DNA of 64,000 nt from Candidatus Lindowbacteria bacterium RIFCSPLOWO2_12_FULL_62_27 (GCA_001784175.1 MFPR01000013.1:18111-82110); one strand, 5' to 3'; shown: positions 14,768-23,841, counted from the stretch's first letter. Notes: generated by a model from the sequence alone, not told the origin. Program-made: numbers and translations.

Positions 14768-16090
14768 TCAATCGCCCAGCGTTTCCTGAATCGACCGGCC
14801 GGTGGCCCGGACCAGTCGCTCAAGTTCAAGCGGCGTCGAGGAGAGAGGCGGCATCAGCACCACGACGTTTCCGAGCGGTCGAAGAAGGATGCCATGCTGC
14901 AGGAGATTCCGGCACACCCGGCGGCCCGCGCCCTCGGTCCAGTCATACGCCTCGCGGGTTGTGGCGTTCCGGACAAGCTCGATTCCCACCATGAACCCGG
15001 CCTGACGGATGTCTCCCACATGACGGAGCGCGCGAAGCGCTGCAAGCTCGCCGGCCAGAAGCCGGATTTTTCGAGGAAGCGACGAGAGCACGCGCCGGCG
15101 GCGGAAATGGTCCAAGTTGGCCAGCGCGGCCGCACAGCCGATCGGGTTGCCGGTGTAGGTGTGACCGTGAAAAAATGTTTTGGCCTCCTCGTACCGGCCC
15201 AGAAAGGCTCGATACACGCGGTTGGTCGTCAGCGTGGCTGCCAGCGGAACCGTCCCGCCGGTCAGACCCTTCGCGAGACACATGAAATCCGGGCGGACGT
15301 TTTCGTGCTCGCAGGCGAACATCCGGCCCGTGCGGCCAAATCCCGTCGCGACCTCGTCGGCCACGATCGGAACCCCGTACCGCCGGCACAGACGCGCCAG
15401 TCGTGAGAGATAGCCGGGCGGCTGAACAATCATGCCGCCGGCCCCCAGAACCTTCGGCTCGAGGACAAATGCCGAAAGCCGGTGGCGGTTCCTGGACAAG
15501 GCCGCTTCGATCGGTTCAAGGCATCGGTACCGGCAGGACGGGAAACTCAGCTTCAGCGGGCACCGGTAACAATAGGGCGGGTCGACCTTGAGGCTCCTGA
15601 ACAAGAGCGGCCGAAATGTCGAATGAAACAGATACACCCCGCCGACCGACACCGCCCCCAGCGTGTCTCCATGGTAGCCCAGCCGAAAGGAAAGAAACTT
15701 CGTCCGGCCCGGCTCGCCGTGATGCCGCCAGTACTGATAGGCCATTTTCACCGCCACTTCTGCCGACGTCGCGCCGTCGTCGGAATAGAAAACGCGCGTC
15801 AGGCCCCTGGGAGCGGCCCGCGTCAGCCGCCGGGCCAACTCCTCCGCCCACGGATGGGTCAGGCCCAGGAGCGTCGAATGGGCCAGCCGGGTGGCCTGAC
15901 GCCGGATGGCCGCCGTTATTAGCGGAACGCCGTGGCCGTGAACGTTGCACCAGAGGGACGAAACGCCATCGAAATATTTCCGGCCACGGTCGTCGTAGAG
16001 ATAGTTGCCGCGACCCCGCACGATCCGGAGAAAGGGGTGTCCCTCCGGTTCCGACATCTGGGTGAAGGGATACCAGACGGCGCTCTTCAT
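14768..16090 (-). CDS. bioA: Adenosylmethionine-8-amino-7-oxononanoate aminotransferase
   Basis: A 440-residue class III PLP aminotransferase making 7,8-diaminopelargonic acid in biotin synthesis. Family features: YPFTQMSEPEG at the N-terminus, SLWCNVHGHGVP, DDGATSAEVAVKMAYQYW, the Cys-rich PYCYRCPLKLSFPSC segment typical of Bacillus/Aquifex-type BioA, the PLP-binding DEVATGFGRTG, and the Schiff-base lysine in MCLAKGLTGG. The ATG at 16090 overlaps the TGA of the upstream membrane-protein gene by four bases. BioF and BioD are upstream in the same operon; bioB is not in the window. Confidence 0.95.
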   Translation of the reverse strand: MKSAVWYPFTQMSEPEGHPFLRIVRGRGNYLYDDRGRKYFDGVSSLWCNVHGHGVPLITAAIRRQATRLAHSTLLGLTHPWAEELARRLTRAAPRGLTRVFYSDDGATSAEVAVKMAYQYWRHHGEPGRTKFLSFRLGYHGDTLGAVSVGGVYLFHSTFRPLLFRSLKVDPPYCYRCPLKLSFPSCRYRCLEPIEAALSRNRHRLSAFVLEPKVLGAGGMIVQPPGYLSRLARLCRRYGVPIVADEVATGFGRTGRMFACEHENVRPDFMCLAKGLTGGTVPLAATLTTNRVYRAFLGRYEEAKTFFHGHTYTGNPIGCAAALANLDHFRRRRVLSSLPRKIRLLAGELAALRALRHVGDIRQAGFMVGIELVRNATTREAYDWTEGAGRRVCRNLLQHGILLRPLGNVVVLMPPLSSTPLELERLVRATGRSIQETLGD

Positions 16091-17709
16091 TGCCTTCGGT
16101 ACAGCACAAAATTCGGCGTTTCGTCCAGAAGCGCCCAATCACGGGCAAACGCCGGGTCACGGCCGACCGGCTCGGCGGCGTGACGCGGGAGGAAAAGGAT
16201 CGAGATGTCAGGATATTCCCGCAACAGGTCCGGCCGGCCGGATTGAACCCAGAGATTCAAAAGACTCTCGGCGCGGTCGTAGCCCGGCGTGAGCGGCCAG
16301 TGACCGAGAAGGGTGCGGTGGTCAGTGAACACAGGAATCAGCGGCCCGACGTTTCCGTCGGACGCCACAAATTCACGCGTTTTCAGATCGCCCAGCCTAT
16401 CGAGAAGCCGCGCCTCCTCCTTCTGAAGGGTCATGGGTGGATCCTGCGCGCGGACCGCGCAGAATACGAAATAGGACGGGTGGTCGATCGATAACGCAAG
16501 GAGGCTCACCGCCAGAAGTCCGCGGCGGGAGCAGATCGCCGCGGGCCACGTCGGGCGAAACCGGCGTATGAAGTCGACGGACAGACTCACAAGCACGACA
16601 AAAAGGTATCCGCGGGAAAAATGCGCCGGTTGGACGGCCTCCGGGACGAGCCACTGATGGTGACTCAGAAGAAAAATCACGACGCCTTGCGTCCATAGAC
16701 ACCGGGCGCCGGCGCTCGTCCTGAAATCGCGCAGGCTGGTTGCAAGTCCTGCGAGGCCCAAGATCAGCCACGCGCCATAGAGATGCGCATAGCGGTCGAT
16801 CGGAAGGATCGCCTGGAAGCGCCGCCAGGTGGCCTGGATGATCCGGTGACAGGGATCTCCGTTGAGAAAATGGATGTAGCCGGCGAAGGCGGCCGTGAGG
16901 GCGCACACAAGAACAAGGGTTACGGCCCTGGCCCGGCGATTCACGCCGAGAATCAAATCGGTCACGCACAAAAGCGCCACCACCAGCGCCAGCTCCGGGC
17001 CCGTGAATGGATGCGCGTACAGCTCAAGCGCAATACCCCCGAGGACCGCCATGGAGTTGCCCCGCAAGTAGCTGCCGAGCGTGTAAAACCATATCGTGTG
17101 GTACAGGATCTCCGGCGTGAAAAGAAATACGCGGGCGATGGAACACAACCACTCACCGATAAATTCCTCCGACCGCACAAATGCCGCTCCAAAACTCGCG
17201 ATGAAGTCCGCCCCGGGAGCCCGCAGAACCGTCCCGGCCGCCGACGCGGCCGAAAGAAGCGCGGAGAATCCGCCGGCGGTCACGACCAGCAGAAAACACA
17301 GCTTCAGGCAGGCGCGGTCGGAAAACAGCGCCGATAGAAAATACCAGAGAGACAAGGCCAGCAGGATCCCCAGAATGGGCCGCAGAAAATAATAAGTATG
17401 CAAAGGTTCGCATCCCGTGAGCCGGGCGGCGGCGGCGACCAGCAACGGGAAAAGGTGCGAATAGATGCGGGGCGCGTCGGCATGGGGATCGTATGGATTG
17501 GCATGGGAGAGGTGAAATCCATCCCGGAGCATCGCGCGGGCATTGGCGGCATAATAGAATTGATCTATTTGAAGTTCCCCCATAAAGGCGCGGTCCCCCG
17601 GCGTTCTCAGCCAGACGGCGGCGATCAGCAAAATCGGGAGCAGGGACATCAAAAGACCCGTGAATGGAACAAATACAGGAATCCGGTCCGGCGGCCGATC
17701 GGTGGCCAT
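16087..17709 (-). CDS. Polytopic membrane protein, possibly glycosyltransferase-like, inside the biotin operon
   Basis: About 540 residues with roughly ten or more hydrophobic segments, beginning at MATDRPPDR; the ATG shares one base with the bioD TGA. The first luminal loop carries acidic residues (GELQIDQFYYAANARAMLRDG), followed by a DPHADAPRIYSHLFP stretch, reminiscent of GT39/PMT-type glycosyltransferases where such loops bind lipid-linked sugar. A soluble C-terminal part of about 130 residues follows. I do not recognise the exact family. The tight coupling to bioD and bioA is strange; a transport or lipid-linked role cannot be excluded. Confidence 0.7.
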   Translation of the reverse strand: MATDRPPDRIPVFVPFTGLLMSLLPILLIAAVWLRTPGDRAFMGELQIDQFYYAANARAMLRDGFHLSHANPYDPHADAPRIYSHLFPLLVAAAARLTGCEPLHTYYFLRPILGILLALSLWYFLSALFSDRACLKLCFLLVVTAGGFSALLSAASAAGTVLRAPGADFIASFGAAFVRSEEFIGEWLCSIARVFLFTPEILYHTIWFYTLGSYLRGNSMAVLGGIALELYAHPFTGPELALVVALLCVTDLILGVNRRARAVTLVLVCALTAAFAGYIHFLNGDPCHRIIQATWRRFQAILPIDRYAHLYGAWLILGLAGLATSLRDFRTSAGARCLWTQGVVIFLLSHHQWLVPEAVQPAHFSRGYLFVVLVSLSVDFIRRFRPTWPAAICSRRGLLAVSLLALSIDHPSYFVFCAVRAQDPPMTLQKEEARLLDRLGDLKTREFVASDGNVGPLIPVFTDHRTLLGHWPLTPGYDRAESLLNLWVQSGRPDLLREYPDISILFLPRHAAEPVGRDPAFARDWALLDETPNFVLYRRQ

Positions 17710-18419
17710 CACCGGCACTTCGGCGGGCGGCGCCAGGAAACGGACTCCAAGAGGCCGACACGCCGGCAGGCCTCGTGCATGCATCCTGTCAGCCTTCCGG
17801 ATCCGCGCCGGCACACGACCACCGGCAGACCCGTCCATCGGGCGAGTTCACGGCGGTTCTGTCGATGATGAAGATCGCTGTCCCGGTAATTGGAAATGGC
17901 CAGAAAGCCGCACGTCACCCCTCGACGGGACAGATATTCGATGCTCAGCAGGGTGTGGTTCAGTGTCCCAACGCGCGGCGCGCAGACAAGGATCGTGACC
18001 GGATTTTTGAAGGAGGCCATGAAATCGCTCCACGTTACCCGGTCCGATAATGGCGTTGCCACGCCGCCGATCCCCTCCACAATCACAAGGCCGTATCGCC
18101 TCTCCATATTATATAGGCGGGTTCTGAGTCCCCGAAAGGGCATTCTTCGCCGCGCCAGCCTGATCGCCAGATGGGGGGAAATGGGCGGATCCAGCAGGAC
18201 CGGATTGACTCGGCCATATTCCGAGATCGAGAGGCGGGCGGCCCTGAGAAGCGACCACGCATCCGCCGATAGGGCGCGGCCGCCCCGCCGGATGGCGCCC
18301 GTTGCGATCGGTTTCATCACGCCGACGGGTCGGCCTCTTCGGACAAGGTCACGAACCAGAGCGCAAGCCACGCGCGTTTTCCCGATGCCTGTGTCCGTCC
18401 CGCTGACAAACAGAATCAC
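17709..18419 (-). CDS. bioD: Dethiobiotin synthetase
   Basis: A 236-residue P-loop enzyme forming dethiobiotin from 7,8-diaminopelargonate, CO2 and ATP. The P-loop is SGTDTGIGKTRVACAL, followed by the substrate-binding lysine in MKPIATG and VEGIGGVATPLSD. Nucleotide-base contacts and the C-terminal region are less typical (CRRGSGRLTGC). The GTG start overlaps the bioF stop as GTGA. Order here is bioF-bioD-(membrane gene)-bioA. Confidence 0.93.
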   Translation of the reverse strand: MILFVSGTDTGIGKTRVACALVRDLVRRGRPVGVMKPIATGAIRRGGRALSADAWSLLRAARLSISEYGRVNPVLLDPPISPHLAIRLARRRMPFRGLRTRLYNMERRYGLVIVEGIGGVATPLSDRVTWSDFMASFKNPVTILVCAPRVGTLNHTLLSIEYLSRRGVTCGFLAISNYRDSDLHHRQNRRELARWTGLPVVVCRRGSGRLTGCMHEACRRVGLLESVSWRRPPKCR

Positions 18420-19591
18420 GGCCGGCTATGGCCCAGGGCGGCCGCCAGCCGGCGGATGTCGGAAGGCCTGTGCGCCGCGCTCAGGGAAATTCGGATCATT
18501 TCCTGTCCCCTCGGAACCGTCGGATATCGCATGCCGGGCGCAAAACACCCCGCCGACCACAGGGACTGCGCCGCTTCAAGCACCGCGGAGGAACCGCCGG
18601 CGATGGGGACAGGGACGATCTGACTGACAGGGCGCCTCTTCAGGAGCCGCACCAGGAGCCTGATGTTGGATTGCAATTTCTCCCGCAGCTCGGCCCCCGT
18701 CCGCGATCGGACGATCGCGAGCGCCTCCTCGGCCGCCAGGATCTGAAAGGGCGGCGCAGCGGTGGTGTAGATGAATGCCTTCGACCGGGCTTTGATATAC
18801 CGGATGACGGCGGAAGACGCGGCAACGAATCCGCCGTACGAGGCCAGGGTCTTGGAGAGGGTCCCAATCAGAATGTGGCGCGCCTCCGGTGCCCGCCCGA
18901 ATCGTTCGTAGGTGCCCCGCCCTGAGGCGCCGATCGCGCCGATTCCGTGAGCGTCATCCACAATCAACCAGGCGCCATGGCGGTCTGCGAGCTCCGCCAG
19001 CGTGTCCAGCGGCGCAAAATCCCCGCCCATGCTGTAGAGTCCGTCGGTCACGATGAACCGGCGACCCCGGATGTCCCGCGCCGCCAGTTTTCGCCGCAGA
19101 TCATCCATGTCGAGATGCCGGTAGGAAAAGGACGGCGCCCGCGTGTGGTCGATGCCCGCTCGAAGAGATGCATGAATTCTTTCGTCGAAAAAAATGCGGT
19201 CCCGGCTCCCGGCCAGCGTGTCGATCACGCCGAAACAGCACAAAAATCCGCTCCCAAACACCGCAGCGTCTTCGGCACGCAGAAAATCGGCAAGGGACCG
19301 TTCCAGCCGCCGGTGCGGCGGGTGCGTGCCGCTCACCATCCGGGAACTGCCGGCGGACGTCAGATGCCCGGCCGACAAAAATCGCCGGACGGCCCGCGCC
19401 CGCACGCGCTGATGAAGTCCAAGGTAACTGTTGGACGAAAAGTCTATGCCGGACTGGCCGTCCGGCATTCGGATCCGCCGCGCATCGGGCTTCTCCACGG
19501 TCCGCTCCACACGCAGGAGGCCGGCCGATTCCTGGCGGATCAGGTCCGCCTCAAACGCCTCCCCGTCCTTCCCGGCCTGCCGCGGCCGCAT
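18416..19591 (-). CDS. bioF: 8-amino-7-oxononanoate synthase
   Basis: A 391-residue PLP-dependent alpha-oxoamine synthase condensing pimeloyl-ACP/CoA with L-alanine. Motifs: FSSNSYLGLH, GSGFLCCFG, VTDGLYSMGGDFAPL, VDDAHGIGAIG and the Schiff-base lysine in GTLSKTLASYGG. ATG at 19591 has no obvious ribosome site; the 64 bases to moaC hold the TGATATCA palindrome. Tails of the family (MIRISLSAAH) are intact, so the enzyme should be functional. Confidence 0.95.
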   Translation of the reverse strand: MRPRQAGKDGEAFEADLIRQESAGLLRVERTVEKPDARRIRMPDGQSGIDFSSNSYLGLHQRVRARAVRRFLSAGHLTSAGSSRMVSGTHPPHRRLERSLADFLRAEDAAVFGSGFLCCFGVIDTLAGSRDRIFFDERIHASLRAGIDHTRAPSFSYRHLDMDDLRRKLAARDIRGRRFIVTDGLYSMGGDFAPLDTLAELADRHGAWLIVDDAHGIGAIGASGRGTYERFGRAPEARHILIGTLSKTLASYGGFVAASSAVIRYIKARSKAFIYTTAAPPFQILAAEEALAIVRSRTGAELREKLQSNIRLLVRLLKRRPVSQIVPVPIAGGSSAVLEAAQSLWSAGCFAPGMRYPTVPRGQEMIRISLSAAHRPSDIRRLAAALGHSRP

Positions 19592-19605
19592 GACAGACGA
19601 CAGAG

Positions 19606-19657
19606 TGATATCATGATATCATGATATCATGATAGCTATCATGATATCATGATATCA
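19606..19657. promoter_or_regulatory. Perfect 44-bp palindrome built of TGATATCA units between moaC and bioF
   Basis: Positions 19614-19657 form a perfect palindrome with no loop (22-base arms meeting at AGCT, 19635/19636); one further TGATATCA unit extends it to 19606. The unit TGATATCA is itself palindromic and occurs three times left and twice right of the centre TGATAGCTATCA. Very AT-rich in GC-rich surroundings. It spans the moaC stop codon and ends 14 bases before the bioF ATG. It does not match known BirA, BioR or BioQ sites. Operator array, cruciform or transcript hairpin are all possible. Confidence 0.9.
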
Positions 19658-20131
19658 CTTGGCGGCGAAGGGGCCGCTCTTGCCGCCGGACTTGCGCAGG
19701 AGCCGGATCCGGTCGATCACGAGGCCACGGTCGACGGATTTGACCATGTCGTAAAAGGCCAGCGCGGCCAGCGCGGCGCCGGTCAGGGCCTCCATTTCGA
19801 TCCCCGTGCGGTCCCGGGTCCGGCAGGTGACCCGAAAGGAGAGGGTTCGGCCGGACCGGACCGGGTCGATGTGGATGGATTCGATCCGGATCGGGTGGCA
19901 GAGCGGGATGAGGTCATGGGTCTTCTTGGCGGCCTGGATGCCGGCCACGATCGAAACCGCCAGCGGGTCTCCCTTGCCGGATCGGCCGGGGCGCCGCAGG
20001 GCGCGGACGACCCGCGGCGTCAGGCGGATCCTGGCCTCGGCCACGGCCGTACGGACGGTTTCGGGTTTGTCGGAAACATCGACCATCGTCGGGAGGCCGC
20101 GACGGTCCAGATGGGTCAGCCTTGGACGCAT
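19655..20131 (-). CDS. moaC: Cyclic pyranopterin monophosphate synthase
   Basis: A 158-residue MoaC, which converts the MoaA product to cyclic pyranopterin monophosphate in molybdenum cofactor synthesis. Signatures: MVDVSDKPETVRTA, the catalytic AAKKTHDLIPLCHPI, GIEMEALTGA and FYDMVKSVDRG. The family start is usually close to the MVDVS region, so the ATG at 20131 adds a short leader. Other moa/moe genes are absent from the window. It lies 28 bases after the cyclic-nucleotide-binding gene and its stop codon is part of the palindrome. Confidence 0.95.
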   Translation of the reverse strand: MRPRLTHLDRRGLPTMVDVSDKPETVRTAVAEARIRLTPRVVRALRRPGRSGKGDPLAVSIVAGIQAAKKTHDLIPLCHPIRIESIHIDPVRSGRTLSFRVTCRTRDRTGIEMEALTGAALAALAFYDMVKSVDRGLVIDRIRLLRKSGGKSGPFAAK

Positions 20132-20159
20132 CGACGGAGTGCCCGAAACTTCCGAAACG

Positions 20160-23078
20160 CTACTTGGCCTTGGCGCCGGCGGGCGCCGGCGCAGGGGGAG
20201 GCGCGGAAGGCGTCGACATCACGCCTCGGATGAATTTGGCGCTTCCCTCCTCCACGTCCTTGTCGTCCAGGAGCATTCGATAATCCCGGGCGAAGTAGAT
20301 TCCAAGCTGGTCGAGTTTGATGCTGCTGCCGCCTTTGAAGGCTTTCTGAAACTTCTTCTGCTCGGCGTCCGGGATACGGGACCAGCGCCACTCGCCGATG
20401 GCGTGCGCCGTCATCTGAAAAGGGTCGACGGTCTGAAAGACCGGAACGACGATCGCGTTCCACTCGTGAGAATAAATGGCATAGCCTTCGCCGGGCAGCC
20501 GCAGAATCGACGGGAATTCCGCGCTGCCTGGCAGCGCCTTGTCCTTTTCGTAAATTTTCTGTAAAGCGATTCCAAGGTCCCGGCCGCCGTAGATTCTCAG
20601 GCCCTCTGAAAAAACCGGCGCGACATCCTGGCCCTCCGCCTGGAGGGACAGCCGGAACCGCGCGTAAAAATCCGACAGGAGGTCGCGGAACGCATTGAGG
20701 AGGTTCATGGGCGTCAGTTGCGCCGTGTCTTTTTCCTTCTGCGCTTCGGCCTCGGCCGCGGGCTGCTGGAGGATCTCGACAAAGTCCTGCTTCTCCTTGA
20801 ATGCGGTCCGCAACTGATCCTCGATTCCCTTGATCTGTCCCAGCGCCTTGCGGCCGGGATCGCCCTTCAATTTCTGGGTGACAAAGGCGTTCCGCTCATC
20901 CATCATTTTTTCCGTTTCCTTTTCGGTCGTCGCAATGTCCCGCATGGCCTCCCCGGAAGTGCCCTTTTCCTTCAAGCGCTGCATCTGGACCATCTTCTCG
21001 ATCTGTGTGAGCAAGGGCCCCTCCCGCGCGTCCTCGTAGGGGATCTGGAGATCGGTATAGGCTTTCTTGCGCGCTTCGATGAGATCGGCGATCTGCTTCT
21101 CCTTTTCCGGAAGCTTGACCTTCGCGGCCGCCGCGCCGCCCATGATCGCAAGCTCCCCGCCGGCCATTTGAATCACCACGCGTTTCGCGAACTCGAGGAT
21201 CGAAAGCACCGTCCGGCCGGGCGGCGGGTCGAGTTTCAGCCGGTCCGAGGCCGCATCGCCTGCCGCACCGAACTGGACAAGCCAGGTTTCGGCGGGAGTC
21301 AGATCGGTGAACTGGCCGGGCGCCGCCCAGTGGGACTCGAGGGTCGAGGTGACCGCTTCGAGATAGAGACGCCGCGCGCGGGACCTGTCCAATGGCGTCA
21401 GGGACTGCCGTTCGATCTTCACAATCGCCGCCAGGAGATGATCGGCCCGGGGAATCGCGTCCGCCGAAATCGCGCCGGTCCCGCCGCCCGCGTCGTACCG
21501 GTACATCCACCGGCTCGGCGGCTTGCTGAACAACACAATGGGAATGCCGATCGACATGGAAATCTGCTCGGTCAGATGCCTCCGGGAATCCGGCGTGCCC
21601 TCGTCGTCCAGCAGGACCTCGGCATAGGAACCGGTCTGGCCGACCTTTCCGATGAGTCTCCCATAGATCAGCGTTTTTTCGTCCACGCCGAGATGCGCGG
21701 CGAATTGGGACCTCGGCGTGTTCGCGGGTCCGAAGACTTTGCGCTGGTCGGAAAGGCAGAGAACAAAATTCGCATGCTCAAGATGGCTGTCCGCTCCGGG
21801 CGGGTTCTCCTGCAGATCGTCGCCGCCGGCCGGCGGCGGAAGTTTTGAGCCGGAGACAAGCTCGTCAAGCCCGAACGGCATGGCCACCGCGTCCTCCGAC
21901 CCGCCCTTGGTCATCGCATTCACGGCTTCCTGAACGAGCGCCCCAGACTTGCCGGCCGAGTCCCTCGCCGCATCGGGCACGCTCTCCGGCAGACCGTCCG
22001 CAGCCGCCTTGACGGTCTGGGCAAATGCCGGCAGCAGTTCGCCGAAAAACGCGCCGCGCCAGGTCGACTTTTGAAAGAGAACGTCGATCTGAAGCAGCCG
22101 GTTGGCAAGCTGTCTCAGCATGAGGACCAAAAGCTGCGGGACCCGCGCAAAGAGCGGCTCCATCTTGTCGAACGGCACGGCCAGGACCATGCTGGGTTCA
22201 ACGGCGATGACGGAGGCCGTCCGGCGGGTTTTGAGAAGAAAGGCCATCTCGCCCACCATGCTGCCCCGGCCCTCCACCGTCTGGATGGTCCGCCGGCCGA
22301 CCACGACGTTGAGCTTGCCTTGCAGCAGAATGAACAACTCCTTCGCCTCCTCACCGCAGGCGCAGAGCATCTGGCCGGCCGAAAACCGCTTGCCCTGCAC
22401 CTTGGCCAGCGCCTCCGCGACGCTCGCCGCGTGCGCCTGCGATCCGGCGGATTGAAAGGTGATGCCGCCGAAATAAGCGAAAAAGGCGCCGGCTTGGTCG
22501 TAGGGCAGCGCCAGGCTGACCGGCAGATCCGCCGGAAGCGTGTTCAGCGTCGTCGCGAGGCGGGAAAGCTCAATGAACATGTTTCCGGAAAGTTCCGCCG
22601 GGTCGGTGTCGATTTCGGCGCCAAAATTCTGGCCAAAATCTGAAAGAGCGATGCGAACCTCTTCAAGGAACCGCAAAAGACGCATGTCCTGCTTCTTGAG
22701 CCGGTCATTGGTTTTGTTCACCCGCCGGGCAAGCTCCTCCGCGATTTTGATGCCCAGCGCCGGTTTTGCGCGCAGCGCGTTTTCGAATGCGCCCGGCCGC
22801 ATGTCGGCCGCGAGGACGGTGCTTTCCGCGCGGGCGCGGATGGAGGCGGTCCTGGGACAGTTGAGAATCGGAGAAATTTCTCCGACCAGTTGGCCCGGCC
22901 GGTCGAATGTTTCTATGACCTGCCCGTGCTGGGTGACCGCCTCGGCCGTCACCTCCGAATGCGCCGGCGCCAAGACCACGTCGAGCGCGCCGGACTTCAG
23001 GAAATACAACTCATGGCCCTCCTGTCCCTGCAAAAACAGATACTCGCCCGGCTTGATCGTCCGCAGGCCTTCGGTCAT
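20160..23078 (-). CDS. Large protein with two cyclic-nucleotide-binding domains
   Basis: A 972-residue protein. Domain 1 (about 1-125): IKPGEYLFLQGQEGHELYFL, GQLVGEISPILNCPRTASI. Domain 2 (about 225-335): FSAGQMLCACGEEAKELFIL, GSMVGEMAFLLKTRRTASV. No helix-turn-helix follows either. The rest is unfamiliar: a possible alpha/beta region at 430-560, a coiled-coil-prone, Lys/Glu-rich stretch at about 690-830, and a Pro/Ala-rich tail. The ATG at 23078 overlaps the SAM hydrolase TGA (ATGA); the longer open frame to 23708 is antisense-like noise. Probably an intracellular regulator; function unknown. The cassette resembles the smaller protein at 14090-14707. Confidence 0.8.
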   Translation of the reverse strand: MTEGLRTIKPGEYLFLQGQEGHELYFLKSGALDVVLAPAHSEVTAEAVTQHGQVIETFDRPGQLVGEISPILNCPRTASIRARAESTVLAADMRPGAFENALRAKPALGIKIAEELARRVNKTNDRLKKQDMRLLRFLEEVRIALSDFGQNFGAEIDTDPAELSGNMFIELSRLATTLNTLPADLPVSLALPYDQAGAFFAYFGGITFQSAGSQAHAASVAEALAKVQGKRFSAGQMLCACGEEAKELFILLQGKLNVVVGRRTIQTVEGRGSMVGEMAFLLKTRRTASVIAVEPSMVLAVPFDKMEPLFARVPQLLVLMLRQLANRLLQIDVLFQKSTWRGAFFGELLPAFAQTVKAAADGLPESVPDAARDSAGKSGALVQEAVNAMTKGGSEDAVAMPFGLDELVSGSKLPPPAGGDDLQENPPGADSHLEHANFVLCLSDQRKVFGPANTPRSQFAAHLGVDEKTLIYGRLIGKVGQTGSYAEVLLDDEGTPDSRRHLTEQISMSIGIPIVLFSKPPSRWMYRYDAGGGTGAISADAIPRADHLLAAIVKIERQSLTPLDRSRARRLYLEAVTSTLESHWAAPGQFTDLTPAETWLVQFGAAGDAASDRLKLDPPPGRTVLSILEFAKRVVIQMAGGELAIMGGAAAAKVKLPEKEKQIADLIEARKKAYTDLQIPYEDAREGPLLTQIEKMVQMQRLKEKGTSGEAMRDIATTEKETEKMMDERNAFVTQKLKGDPGRKALGQIKGIEDQLRTAFKEKQDFVEILQQPAAEAEAQKEKDTAQLTPMNLLNAFRDLLSDFYARFRLSLQAEGQDVAPVFSEGLRIYGGRDLGIALQKIYEKDKALPGSAEFPSILRLPGEGYAIYSHEWNAIVVPVFQTVDPFQMTAHAIGEWRWSRIPDAEQKKFQKAFKGGSSIKLDQLGIYFARDYRMLLDDKDVEEGSAKFIRGVMSTPSAPPPAPAPAGAKAK

Positions 23079-23833
23079 GACAACTCCTGCCGGACGGGCG
23101 AGCCGATGGGGAGCTTGAGGAAATGGGCGGCGCTGCCGTTTTTCACCACGATCTCCCACGTGTCGAAACTGCCCTTCAGAATCACAGGCCGGCCCTCTGG
23201 CGCGTCCGAGTAAGTCCGGACCGCCGACCGGAATCGGCGGCGGCCCGCGACGATCGCGCGGGGCGCATGGCGGGTGCTGAGATTGGTGACGAGATTTCCA
23301 AACCGATCCACGTGCACGATTTTGCCCTCCAGCCCGCCGGCCCTCCGAACAGGTGACAGATCGCTCAATCGAACAGGCGCGCTCGTCCGCCGGCCCAGCT
23401 TGGCGAGCGGCGTGCCTTTGGCAAGCGCCCCCGCGACCGGCGCAAAAATGTCCCGTCCATGAAACGTGGCGGAAACGTGCGGCAAAAAGAAGCTCCGGTT
23501 TTCGACCACCCGCATATCCTCCACGTCTGATTTCGAAATGAAACTCAATAGACCATTGTCCGGCGCCAGAAACGTCCTCCGGTGCGCCCGGACCGCCAGT
23601 ATCCTCCGGTCCGACCCGACGCCCGGATCGACCACGGCCACCAGGATCGATCCCTCCGGAAAAAACGGCCACGACTTGGACAGCAAAAACGCGCCCTCGA
23701 GCACGCACTGCGGAGACACGCTGTGAAAGAGGTCCACCACCCGCGCCGCCGGGGCGCGCGCCAGAATCACGGCCTTCATCTCACCGACGTACACGCTGTC
23801 GCCGAAATCCGTGGCCAAACCGATCAAAGACAT
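23075..23833 (-). CDS. SAM hydrolase, DUF62/fluorinase-like family
   Basis: A 252-residue member of the SAM hydroxide adenosyltransferase family, which splits S-adenosylmethionine to adenosine and methionine. Family motifs: LATDFGDSVYVGEMKAV at the start, VDLFHSVSPQ, VAVVDPGVGSDRRILAV, PDNGLLSF and FHGRDIFAP. The chlorinase/fluorinase-specific insertion is not evident, so hydrolysis is the likely reaction. In-frame starts are TTG 23851, ATG 23842 and ATG 23833; the last matches the family best. First gene of the operon that leads to moaC and bio genes; BioA uses SAM as amino donor, so a link is conceivable. Confidence 0.85.
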   Translation of the reverse strand: MSLIGLATDFGDSVYVGEMKAVILARAPAARVVDLFHSVSPQCVLEGAFLLSKSWPFFPEGSILVAVVDPGVGSDRRILAVRAHRRTFLAPDNGLLSFISKSDVEDMRVVENRSFFLPHVSATFHGRDIFAPVAGALAKGTPLAKLGRRTSAPVRLSDLSPVRRAGGLEGKIVHVDRFGNLVTNLSTRHAPRAIVAGRRRFRSAVRTYSDAPEGRPVILKGSFDTWEIVVKNGSAAHFLKLPIGSPVRQELS

Positions 23834-23841
23834 ACCCCTCA

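Noticed and set aside
23079-23708. N-terminal extension of the double-CNBD protein to 1182 codons
   Set aside because: It lies within the SAM hydrolase gene in another frame; ATG 23078 overlaps that gene's stop and starts directly at the cNMP domain.
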